Shown here: positions 1 through 5,248 of the stretch, piece after piece
How positions within the stretch are numbered: position 1 is the stretch's first letter
Layout: each line of letters starts with the position of its first letter
Source: Clostridiales bacterium
GTDB taxonomy: Bacteria > Bacillota > Clostridia > Lachnospirales > Lachnospiraceae
Direction of reading: 5' to 3'
Assembly (NCBI GenBank): GCA_020859965.1
Contig: JAJBVF010000235.1
Coordinates: forward strand, 1-6,183
Length of the DNA stretch: 6,183 bases
Made by a program: the position numbers and the translations under genes
Notes under the pieces: generated by a model
Told to the model about the DNA's origin: nothing
The model's database searches: none
Seen by the model: only the letters and a program-made list of their open reading frames with translations

Positions 1-1263
1 CTGTGCTGGGATATCCGTCAGCTGTTTGAGGAAATCAAGACCGGGATGAAAAAGTGCAAAGAGCTTGGAAAAATTCCTGTGAGCATGGGAATTGACACCT
101 GGGCGGTGGATTTCGTTCTTCTGGATGAGAACGATCAGGTCATCGGGGACGCGGTCGGCTACCGGGACAGCCGCACGGAAATGATGGACCAGGAAGTCTA
201 CAAAGCGATTGACGAGAAGGAGCTTTATGCGCGGACCGGCATTCAGAAGCAGATTTTTAACACCATTTACCAGCTCATGGCAGTGAAAAAACAGCAGCCG
301 GAGGATCTTTCCAGAGCGGCCGCGATGCTGATGATTCCGGACTATTTTCATTTTCTGCTTACCGGAAAAAAATGCACGGAATACACAAATGCATCGACGA
401 CACAGCTCCTGAATCCGGCCGCAAAGGACTGGGATTACGAGCTGATCGACCGGCTGGGTTATCCGAAACAGATTTTTCAGAAGATTCTCCCGGCAGGCAG
501 CATCCTTGGAAATCTGACCGAAGAAATACAAAACGAGGTCGGATTTGACTGTCAGGTAGTGCTTCCGGGTACTCACGACACAGCTTCCGCTGTGCTCGCC
601 GTTCCATCAAACGACCTCTCTTCCGTCTATATCAGCTCCGGTACCTGGTCGCTGATGGGAATAGAGCGGATGGAACCGGACTGCTCGGAGAAAAGCCGGG
701 AACTGAATTTCACCAATGAAGGCGGATATCAGTTCCGCTATCGCTACCTTAAAAACATCATGGGCCTCTGGATGATCCAGTCGCTGAAAAAAGAGCTGCA
801 TGACCAGTATTCCTTTGCCGAGCTTTGTGACCTCGCAGAAGGAAGTTCCATCGATTCTATCGTAAACTGCAATGACGGCAGATTTCTTGCGCCGGCGTCC
901 ATGAAAGATGCCATCGCGGAGGTCTGCGGGGAATCCGGGCAGGCCATACCGCAAAGCGCGGGCGACTATGCAAGAGTCATTTACCGCAGTCTCGCCTGCT
1001 GCTACCGGGATACAGTAAAGGAAATCGAATCCATGACCGGAAATACCTGCGACGCGATCCATGTAGTTGGCGGCGGAGCAAACGCAGATTATCTGAACCG
1101 GCTGATTGCCGGGATGACCGGAAAAGCCGTCCTCGCCGGGCCGACAGAAGCCACTGCGATCGGGAATCTGACCGCACAGATGCTTACTGCCGGGGAATGG
1201 AGTTCGCTTTCCGAAGCAAGGAATTGTATTTATGATTCTTTCGGCGTGAAATTATATCAGTAA
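1..1263 (+). CDS. rhaB: Rhamnulokinase, 5'-truncated by window edge
   Basis: FGGY-family sugar kinase that uses ATP to phosphorylate L-rhamnulose to L-rhamnulose-1-phosphate in the cytoplasm. The frame is open from base 1, giving 420 visible residues. Known rhamnulokinases have about 480-490, so some 60-70 N-terminal residues, including the first phosphate-binding motif, lie outside. The ATG at 46 is internal, because the 15 codons before it already read as family sequence (LCWDIRQLFEEIK). Visible residue numbers: GIDTWAVDF at 30-38, typical of rhamnulokinases; GTHDT at 190-194, whose Asp is the expected catalytic base; SSGTWS at 212-217; and VGGGAN at 356-361 in the C-terminal nucleotide-binding domain, followed by TEATAIGN. 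rhaD and fucO follow on the same strand, which supports rhamnulose over xylulose or fuculose as substrate. There is no frameshift or internal stop. Confidence 0.95.
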   Translation: MCWDIRQLFEEIKTGMKKCKELGKIPVSMGIDTWAVDFVLLDENDQVIGDAVGYRDSRTEMMDQEVYKAIDEKELYARTGIQKQIFNTIYQLMAVKKQQPEDLSRAAAMLMIPDYFHFLLTGKKCTEYTNASTTQLLNPAAKDWDYELIDRLGYPKQIFQKILPAGSILGNLTEEIQNEVGFDCQVVLPGTHDTASAVLAVPSNDLSSVYISSGTWSLMGIERMEPDCSEKSRELNFTNEGGYQFRYRYLKNIMGLWMIQSLKKELHDQYSFAELCDLAEGSSIDSIVNCNDGRFLAPASMKDAIAEVCGESGQAIPQSAGDYARVIYRSLACCYRDTVKEIESMTGNTCDAIHVVGGGANADYLNRLIAGMTGKAVLAGPTEATAIGNLTAQMLTAGEWSSLSEARNCIYDSFGVKLYQ

Positions 1264-1264
1264 T

Positions 1265-1290
1265 CCCGGATTCCGATTCGGGTCAGTTTT
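1265..1290 (+). terminator. Weak candidate terminator or attenuator after rhaB
   Basis: Two bases after the rhaB stop, CCCGGAT (1265-1271) pairs with ATTCGGG (1276-1282) through one G-T wobble around a TCCG tetraloop. A short TTTT (1287-1290) follows after four unpaired bases. The stem is compact, but the T-run is short and offset, so termination would probably be partial. It could reduce read-through from rhaB into rhaD. This is an inference from shape only. Confidence 0.35.
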
Positions 1291-1333
1291 GCTATCAGAA
1301 ACTTTTTACACGTAACACTTTTACAGCCACTAG

Positions 1334-1383
1334 AGCAACAGATCGCAGATAAGTGCCTCAGGAATCCTGATTGATCTGCTGCT
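1334..1383. repeat. Imperfect inverted repeat in the rhaB-rhaD gap
   Basis: AGCAACAGATC (1334-1344) is the reverse complement of GATCTGCTGCT (1373-1383) except at one position. Between the arms lies a second, 13-bp odd palindrome, TCAGGAATCCTGA (1358-1370). No T-run follows, so it is not a standard terminator. It may be an mRNA stem-loop or a regulator site. I found no convincing -35/-10 pair in this 214-bp gap, so rhaD may depend on read-through from upstream or on an activator-dependent promoter I cannot recognise. Confidence 0.4.
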
Positions 1384-1433
1384 TCTGGAAAATACAACAA
1401 AATGTAACAAAGGCAATCATTTTCATTCAGAAC

Positions 1434-1455
1434 CGCATTCATAAAAATGAATACG
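1434..1455 (+). other. Hairpin just upstream of the rhaD ribosome binding site
   Basis: ATTCAT (1437-1442) and ATGAAT (1447-1452) pair perfectly around AAAA. After one C-A mismatch the stem extends by CG/CG (1434-1435 with 1454-1455). It ends 11 bases before the Shine-Dalgarno sequence. It could protect a processed 5' end or tune translation of rhaD; the role is inferred. Confidence 0.4.
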
Positions 1456-1465
1456 CCGGTCAGAG

Positions 1466-1472
1466 AAAGGAG
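1466..1472 (+). promoter_or_regulatory. Ribosome binding site of rhaD
   Basis: AAAGGAG lies five bases before the ATG at 1478. It fixes the rhaD start and predicts strong initiation. Confidence 0.85.
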
Positions 1473-1477
1473 TCGTC

Positions 1478-2302
1478 ATGAAAGTAACAGAAGCTAAATT
1501 TGTACAAGGTTTTATCCGCATGGCAAATGACGGATGGGAGCAGGGATGGCATGAGCGGAACGGCGGAAATTTAAGCTACCGCATCAAGAAAGAGGAAGTA
1601 GAAGAAGTCAGAGATGAACTGAGTACAGAGGGTGAGTGGAAAGCGATCGGCACATCCGTACCGAAGCTTGCCGGAGAATATTTTCTGGTGACCGGAAGCG
1701 GAAAATATTTCCGCAACGTGATTCTTGATCCGGAGGACACACTCGCAATTGTCGAAATTGACGAAGCTGGGGAAAACTACCGCATCTGCTGGGGTCTGGT
1801 AAACGGAGGCCGTCCGACCAGTGAGCTTCCTTCCCACCTGATGAACCATGAAGTAAAAATGATCGCAAGCGGCGGCACACACAGAGTCATTTACCACGCG
1901 CATCCGGCAAATGTGATCGCACTGACCTTCGTTCTTCCGCTGAAAGATGAGACATTTACCCGCGAGCTGTGGGAAATGGCTACCGAATGTCCAGTCGTTT
2001 TCCCGGACGGCATTGGCGTCGTACCATGGATGGTGCCGGGGGGCAGAGACATCGCAGTAGCTACCTCCGAGCTGATGAAGCAGTACGATGTAGCCATCTG
2101 GGCACACCACGGAATGTTCTGCTCCGGGGAAGACTTTGATCTGACCTTTGGATTGATGCATACTGTTGAGAAATCCGCAGAAATTCTGGTAAAGGTATAC
2201 TCCATGACCGGCGGCACAAAACGCCAGACCATCCAGCCGGACGAGTTTCGTCATCTGGCAAAGGATTTCAAAGTAACGCTGCCGGAGAAGTTCTTAGCAT
2301 AG
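1478..2302 (+). CDS. rhaD: Rhamnulose-1-phosphate aldolase
   Basis: Zinc-dependent class II aldolase that cleaves L-rhamnulose-1-phosphate into dihydroxyacetone phosphate and L-lactaldehyde. At 274 residues it has the same length as E. coli RhaD. Its key residues fall one position before the E. coli numbering: NGGN at 28-31 and TGSG at 72-75 (phosphate and substrate loop), the acidic residue Glu116 in RPTSELPSH, zinc ligands His140 and His142 in YHAHP, and His211 in WAHHG. Glu170, in ATECPVVF, matches E. coli Glu171. The start is set by AAAGGAG five bases upstream. All key residues are present, so the protein should be active. It sits between rhaB and fucO, its pathway neighbours. A fuculose-phosphate aldolase is less likely: that enzyme is shorter, about 215 residues. 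Confidence 0.97.
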   Translation: MKVTEAKFVQGFIRMANDGWEQGWHERNGGNLSYRIKKEEVEEVRDELSTEGEWKAIGTSVPKLAGEYFLVTGSGKYFRNVILDPEDTLAIVEIDEAGENYRICWGLVNGGRPTSELPSHLMNHEVKMIASGGTHRVIYHAHPANVIALTFVLPLKDETFTRELWEMATECPVVFPDGIGVVPWMVPGGRDIAVATSELMKQYDVAIWAHHGMFCSGEDFDLTFGLMHTVEKSAEILVKVYSMTGGTKRQTIQPDEFRHLAKDFKVTLPEKFLA

Positions 2303-2310
2303 TCAAATAT

Positions 2311-2398
2311 CCGTGCAAGCTATGTCATAAGGTGTCAAGGTGTCGGCAAAGCCGACAGATTCCTTATGACTCCAGCTACTTAGCTCGTTGCTTCGCGG
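2311..2398 (+). other. Nested stem-loop element in the rhaD-fucO gap (candidate structured RNA or dispersed repeat)
   Basis: Several paired segments nest inside one another. The innermost is a perfect 7-bp hairpin, TGTCGGC (2341-2347) with GCCGACA (2351-2357), loop AAA. Around it is a perfect 9-bp stem, GTCATAAGG (2324-2332) with CCTTATGAC (2362-2370). Outside that, AGCTA (2318-2322) can pair with TAGCT (2381-2385), GCA (2315-2317) with TGC (2389-2391), and CCG (2311-2313) with CGG (2396-2398). The 5' side also contains AAGGTGTC twice in tandem (2329-2344). No T-run follows, so it is not an ordinary terminator. It could be an mRNA processing or stabilising element, a small RNA, or a palindromic intergenic repeat. 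I do not recognise it as a known riboswitch class. Confidence 0.55.
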
Positions 2399-2421
2399 GA
2401 ATAAACAAATTGGGACATACT

Positions 2422-2460
2422 CCGGGAAGAATGAGCCAGACAAGGCTTTCGAAAGCCCGG
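2422..2460. repeat. Palindrome with outer inverted repeat
   Basis: GGCTTTCGAAAGCC (2444-2457) is a perfect 14-bp palindrome and can form a 5-bp hairpin with a TCGA loop. CCGGG (2422-2426) is complementary to CCCGG (2456-2460), which overlaps the palindrome's right edge by two bases, so the two pairings are partly exclusive. The stretch lies between the nested stem-loop and fucO, and its role is unknown. Confidence 0.4.
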
Positions 2461-2501
2461 TGAACAGTCAATACGTCACTATAAGGTACTCATCAAATCA
2501 A

Positions 2502-2523
2502 CCTATCCGCTGATTCGGACAGG
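2502..2523 (+). other. Hairpin upstream of the fucO ribosome binding site
   Basis: CCTATCCG (2502-2509) pairs with CGGACAGG (2516-2523) with one A-C mismatch around a six-base loop. It lies about 28 bases before the fucO start, a position similar to the hairpin upstream of rhaD. It may be a 5' protective or translation-tuning stem; this is an inference. Confidence 0.4.
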
Positions 2524-2538
2524 CACTATGTAAAAGAG

Positions 2539-2543
2539 AGGAG
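2539..2543 (+). promoter_or_regulatory. Ribosome binding site of fucO
   Basis: AGGAG, eight bases before the ATG at 2552. An in-frame ATG-TAA (2528-2533) just upstream closes the frame, so no earlier start is possible. Confidence 0.85.
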
Positions 2544-2551
2544 CAAAAACT

Positions 2552-3694
2552 ATGGTAAACCGTTTTGTACTCAATGGAATTTCCTATCATGGAAAAGGAG
2601 CAATCAATGAAATCCCGGGAATCATCAAAAGCAAAGGATATCAGAAAGCATTTGTCGCTTCTGACCCGGATCTGGTAAAGTTCAACGTAACAAAGAAAGT
2701 CACCGACCTGCTGGACGCAGAGGGAATGGCTTATGAAGTTTATTCTGATATCAAGCCGAATCCCACCATCGAAAACGTGCTGTCCGGAGTTGAGGCTTAT
2801 AAAAAGTCCGGCGCAGACTACATGATCACGATCGGCGGCGGTTCCTCTATGGACACCGGAAAAGCGATCGGTATCATTATCAACAACCCGGAATTCGCAG
2901 ACGTACGTTCTCTGGAAGGCGTTGCCCCGACAAAGAACCGCACCGTCTTCACCATCGCAGTTCCGACCACGGCCGGTACCGCAGCAGAGGCGACGATCAA
3001 CTATGTAATCACGGATGTTGAGAAGAAGCGTAAATTTGTCTGCGTAGACGTAAACGACATTCCGGATATCGCGATTGTTGATCCGGACATGATGTCCACC
3101 ATGCCGAAGGGACTGACCGCTTCTACCGGTATGGACGCTCTGACACACGCGATCGAAGGCTATACGACAAAAGCTGCATGGGAGCTGGCTGACTGCCTGA
3201 ACCTGGAAGCGATCAAGCTGATCTCCGCAAATCTCCGCGCGGCAGTGCAGAACGAAGCGGAAGGCAGAGAAGGCATGGCACTCGGACAGTTTGTCACAGG
3301 TATGGCATTCTCAAACGTTGGCCTTGGAATCGCACACTCCATGGCACATACTCTGGGCGCAGTATACGATACCCCGCATGGTGTGGCATGTGCAATGATG
3401 CTCCCGATCGTAATGGAATACAACCAGGAATGCACCGGCGACAAGTATAAATACATCGCGGAAGCAATGGGCGTAGACACCACCGGAATGGATCAGCCGA
3501 CCTATCGTCAGGCAGCCATCGATGCAGTGCGTCAGCTGTCCGTAGACGTAGGCATCCCGACCAAGCTGGAGAAGCTGAAGGAAGAAGATCTCGACTTCCT
3601 CGCAGAATCCGCAGCTGCAGACGCATGCGCACCGGGCAACCCGAAGGACGCAAGCATTGAAGACTTCAAGGCACTGTTCCGCAAGCTGATGTAA
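2552..3694 (+). CDS. fucO: Lactaldehyde reductase (iron-dependent propanediol oxidoreductase)
   Basis: Group III iron-containing alcohol dehydrogenase, 380 residues (E. coli FucO has about 382). It reduces L-lactaldehyde to (S)-1,2-propanediol with NADH, recycling NAD+ during anaerobic growth on rhamnose or fucose. The N-terminal nucleotide-binding part shows Asp38, matching the NAD-selecting Asp of E. coli FucO, and IGGGSSMDTGKAIG at 94-107. The C-terminal helical part carries the iron ligands Asp195 and His199 (GMDALTHAIEGY), His262 (AHSMAH) and His276 (TPHG), each one position before the E. coli residues. Iron makes the enzyme oxygen-sensitive. It follows rhaD by 249 bp on the same strand, which supports lactaldehyde over butanol or 1,3-propanediol substrates. 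It probably also accepts other short aldehydes. Codon choice looks narrow, as in well-expressed genes, but I did not count it. Confidence 0.93.
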   Translation: MVNRFVLNGISYHGKGAINEIPGIIKSKGYQKAFVASDPDLVKFNVTKKVTDLLDAEGMAYEVYSDIKPNPTIENVLSGVEAYKKSGADYMITIGGGSSMDTGKAIGIIINNPEFADVRSLEGVAPTKNRTVFTIAVPTTAGTAAEATINYVITDVEKKRKFVCVDVNDIPDIAIVDPDMMSTMPKGLTASTGMDALTHAIEGYTTKAAWELADCLNLEAIKLISANLRAAVQNEAEGREGMALGQFVTGMAFSNVGLGIAHSMAHTLGAVYDTPHGVACAMMLPIVMEYNQECTGDKYKYIAEAMGVDTTGMDQPTYRQAAIDAVRQLSVDVGIPTKLEKLKEEDLDFLAESAAADACAPGNPKDASIEDFKALFRKLM

Positions 3695-3701
3695 AAAGAA
3701 T

Positions 3702-3749
3702 GCGCACCAATCGGATAGGGGAACGCCTTTCTCCCCTATCCGCCTGCGC
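3702..3749. terminator. Terminator hairpin between convergent fucO and the aminotransferase gene
   Basis: CGGATAGGGGA (3712-3722) and TCCCCTATCCG (3732-3742) form a perfect 11-bp stem with a nine-base loop. An outer 5-bp stem pairs GCGCA (3702-3706) with TGCGC (3745-3749). Read on the minus strand, the outer stem is followed almost at once by ATTCTTTTT, overlapping the end of fucO, which is the layout of an intrinsic terminator for the minus-strand gene. On the plus strand no T-run follows directly, so stopping of fucO transcripts here is less certain. Confidence 0.75.
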
Positions 3750-3757
3750 GAGCCGGG

Positions 3758-3773
3758 TGCGGCTTTAGCCGCA
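3758..3773. terminator. Second hairpin in the convergent gap
   Basis: TGCGGC (3758-3763) and GCCGCA (3768-3773) form a perfect 6-bp stem with a TTTA loop. On the plus strand TTTTT occurs at 3788-3792, 14 bases after the stem, which is far for a classical terminator. It may back up the larger hairpin in stopping fucO transcription. Confidence 0.4.
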
Positions 3774-3790
3774 AAACAGCTGCAATCTTT

Positions 3791-5005
3791 TTAAACATGA
3801 AATACGTACTCATCCAGACGGGCAAACGCTTCCTGTATCCGTGAAAAAGGAGAAGCCACATTCATCCGGATATGACAGGGTCCCCGGAAACCGCGGCCTT
3901 CCTGCCAGCTTACCCCTACATCCCAGCCAGCTTTAAGTATTTCATCCTGTGTGCGGCCCGTACGTTTACAATTCTCGGTCAGATCCAGGAAAAGCATATA
4001 AGTTCCCTGCGGCATTGCGGCATGCACGCCCTCATAACAATCCCGGATATGTTCGTACGCATAGCGGCAATTCCCTTCCAGCACCTGGAGAAGCTCACTG
4101 ACCCATTCGGTTCCTTCCTCAGAATAGGCTCCCAGCAATGCATGCATGCTCAGAACATTCATCTCGTTGTAGTTGGTAGAACCGCTTTGAGCACATACAC
4201 GGTCACGCAGATATTTATTGTAAATAATATGGTAGCTGCCGACCAAACCTGCCAGATTAAACGTCTTGCTGGGTGCGTAGATCGCAACCGTATGCTCTCT
4301 GGCCCAGTCGTTCACCATCAGCGTCGGGATGTGTTTATGCCCGGTATAGGTGATATCCGCCCAGATCTCATCACTGATCACAAGGCACTCATTCTCTTCA
4401 AAGATCTTCATCGCCTTTTCCAGCTCCCAGCGCTCCCATACACGGCCGGCCGGATTGTGCGGCGAGCAGAAGATCACCAGATGAACGTTGTTCTCTCTGA
4501 TTTTTTTCTCCATGTCCTCATAGTCCATGCGCCAGATGCCATTTTCATCCAATACTAAAGGACTGTAGACAGGCGTGCGGCCAAGCAGTTCCATATCGCC
4601 TATAAAACCTACATACGTGGGGCTGTGAAGTAAGATTTTGTCTCCGGGAACTGAAAATGTCTTGACTGCACTCGAAATACAGCCATGAACGCCATTTTCG
4701 TAACCAATGTATTCTTTCTCAAGTCCCACAAAGCCATCTCTCTTCGTACGCCAGTCAATAATGCTCTGATAGTACTCCTCTCTCGGAAAGAAATAGCCAA
4801 AGAGCGGGTGCTCCGCACGTTTTATAATTGCTTTTGGTATGGCTGGGCAGGTTGCAAAATTCATATCCGCCACCCACATAGAGATCGGATCAAAGCCTTC
4901 TTTCGGCGCATCCGGCTCACTTCCCCAGCGTTTGTGTCCAATGCCCTCAATGGCTGTGGCGTCAAAGCCGCGGCGATCGATAATCGATGTGAAATCGTAT
5001 TTCAT
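3791..5005 (-). CDS. patB: MalY/PatB-family PLP-dependent cystathionine beta-lyase / aminotransferase
   Basis: Fold-type I PLP enzyme of the MalY/PatB group. Characterised members cleave C-S bonds of cystathionine or cysteine conjugates (releasing pyruvate, ammonia and a thiol), and some also act as aminotransferases. It has 404 residues, slightly more than the usual 385-395. Visible motifs: SMWVADMNF at 42-50 near the substrate pocket; SPHNPAGRVW at 181-190 with the PLP-contacting Asn184; VISDEIWAD at 209-217 with Asp212, which pairs with the PLP ring nitrogen; YAPSKTFNLAGL at 243-254 with Lys247 as the Schiff-base lysine; and Arg380 in HIRMN for the substrate carboxylate. There is no signal peptide, so it is cytoplasmic. 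The start is set by AAAGGAAG ten bases upstream. It has no evident link to rhamnose metabolism and is transcribed toward it. The exact substrate cannot be read from the sequence. Confidence 0.9.
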   Translation of the reverse strand: MKYDFTSIIDRRGFDATAIEGIGHKRWGSEPDAPKEGFDPISMWVADMNFATCPAIPKAIIKRAEHPLFGYFFPREEYYQSIIDWRTKRDGFVGLEKEYIGYENGVHGCISSAVKTFSVPGDKILLHSPTYVGFIGDMELLGRTPVYSPLVLDENGIWRMDYEDMEKKIRENNVHLVIFCSPHNPAGRVWERWELEKAMKIFEENECLVISDEIWADITYTGHKHIPTLMVNDWAREHTVAIYAPSKTFNLAGLVGSYHIIYNKYLRDRVCAQSGSTNYNEMNVLSMHALLGAYSEEGTEWVSELLQVLEGNCRYAYEHIRDCYEGVHAAMPQGTYMLFLDLTENCKRTGRTQDEILKAGWDVGVSWQEGRGFRGPCHIRMNVASPFSRIQEAFARLDEYVFHV

Positions 5006-5014
5006 AGATCTGGT

Positions 5015-5022
5015 CTTCCTTT
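5015..5022 (-). promoter_or_regulatory. Ribosome binding site of the aminotransferase gene
   Basis: On the minus strand AAAGGAAG lies nine bases before the ATG (5005-5003), supporting that start. Confidence 0.75.
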
Positions 5023-5044
5023 CGTATTCTTCCTCCCGAAACTG

Positions 5045-5073
5045 ATTATATCCGGACTGTCAATCAATTTTGA
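5045..5073 (-). promoter_or_regulatory. Probable promoter of the aminotransferase gene
   Basis: The minus strand has a perfect TATAAT (5050-5045), placing a transcription start near 5038 and leaving a leader of about 33 bases. At the standard 17-bp spacing the -35 position (5073-5068) reads TCAAAA, which matches TTGACA at only three of six positions but is the invariant core of the adjacent tandem repeats. A poor -35 fused to a repeat array suggests activator-dependent transcription. This is inferred from sequence. Confidence 0.6.
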
Positions 5074-5204
5074 GGTTATCTGTTCTGTGTTTTTGATGTT
5101 ATTTGTTTTGCATTTTTGAGGCTGGTTGTTCTGTATTTTTGATGCTATTCGTATTGCATTTTTGATATTGACTGCTTTAAATTTTTGAAATTATCTGTTT
5201 TGTA
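5067..5204. repeat. Six 23-bp imperfect tandem repeats upstream of the aminotransferase gene
   Basis: Units run 5067-5089, 5090-5112, 5113-5135, 5136-5158, 5159-5181 and 5182-5204, with no spacers. On the plus strand every unit begins (A/T)TTTTGA, most then have a T- and G-rich middle, and most end in TTGCA, CTGTA or similar. On the minus strand all six share TCAAAA. Unit 5 is the most divergent in the middle. The array begins 16 bp upstream of the TATAAT of the aminotransferase gene. Likely roles are repeated binding sites for a regulator or a bent A-tract region. It is neither coding nor CRISPR-like. The rest of the 243-bp gap (5205-5248) shows only CAGTGTACTG, a small gapped palindrome at 5205-5214. 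Confidence 0.85.
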
Positions 5205-5248
5205 CAGTGTACTGGTCAGGAAAACAGGCACCAAAAGTCCATCATATT

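Noticed and set aside
1257..1442. 61-codon minus-strand open frame filling the rhaB-rhaD gap
   Set aside because: There is no Shine-Dalgarno sequence before its ATG, and its sequence is rich in Cys and hydrophobic residues without a recognisable pattern; it most likely arises by chance.
1571..2254. 227-codon minus-strand open frame
   Set aside because: It is antisense to rhaD, which is full length with all active-site residues; the predicted protein is unlike a real protein family.
2480..2485. TATAAG as a -10 box for a separate fucO promoter
   Set aside because: No acceptable -35 hexamer lies 16-18 bp upstream.
2498..3148. 216-codon minus-strand open frame
   Set aside because: It is a shadow of fucO on the opposite strand with odd composition and no recognisable domain.
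3872..4558. 228-codon plus-strand open frame
   Set aside because: It lies antisense to the aminotransferase gene, has no family-like motifs and no good ribosome binding site; the minus-strand protein has all its PLP motifs.
5058..5063. TTGACA on the minus strand as the -35 box of the aminotransferase promoter
   Set aside because: It is only 7 bp from the TATAAT, far too close for a sigma-70-type promoter.
4685..5119. 144-codon plus-strand open frame running into the tandem repeats
   Set aside because: It overlaps the start of the aminotransferase gene in antisense, and its C-terminus is only translated T-rich repeat.
5067..5204. CRISPR-like array
   Set aside because: The units are directly contiguous with no spacers, and they vary internally; no cas genes are visible.
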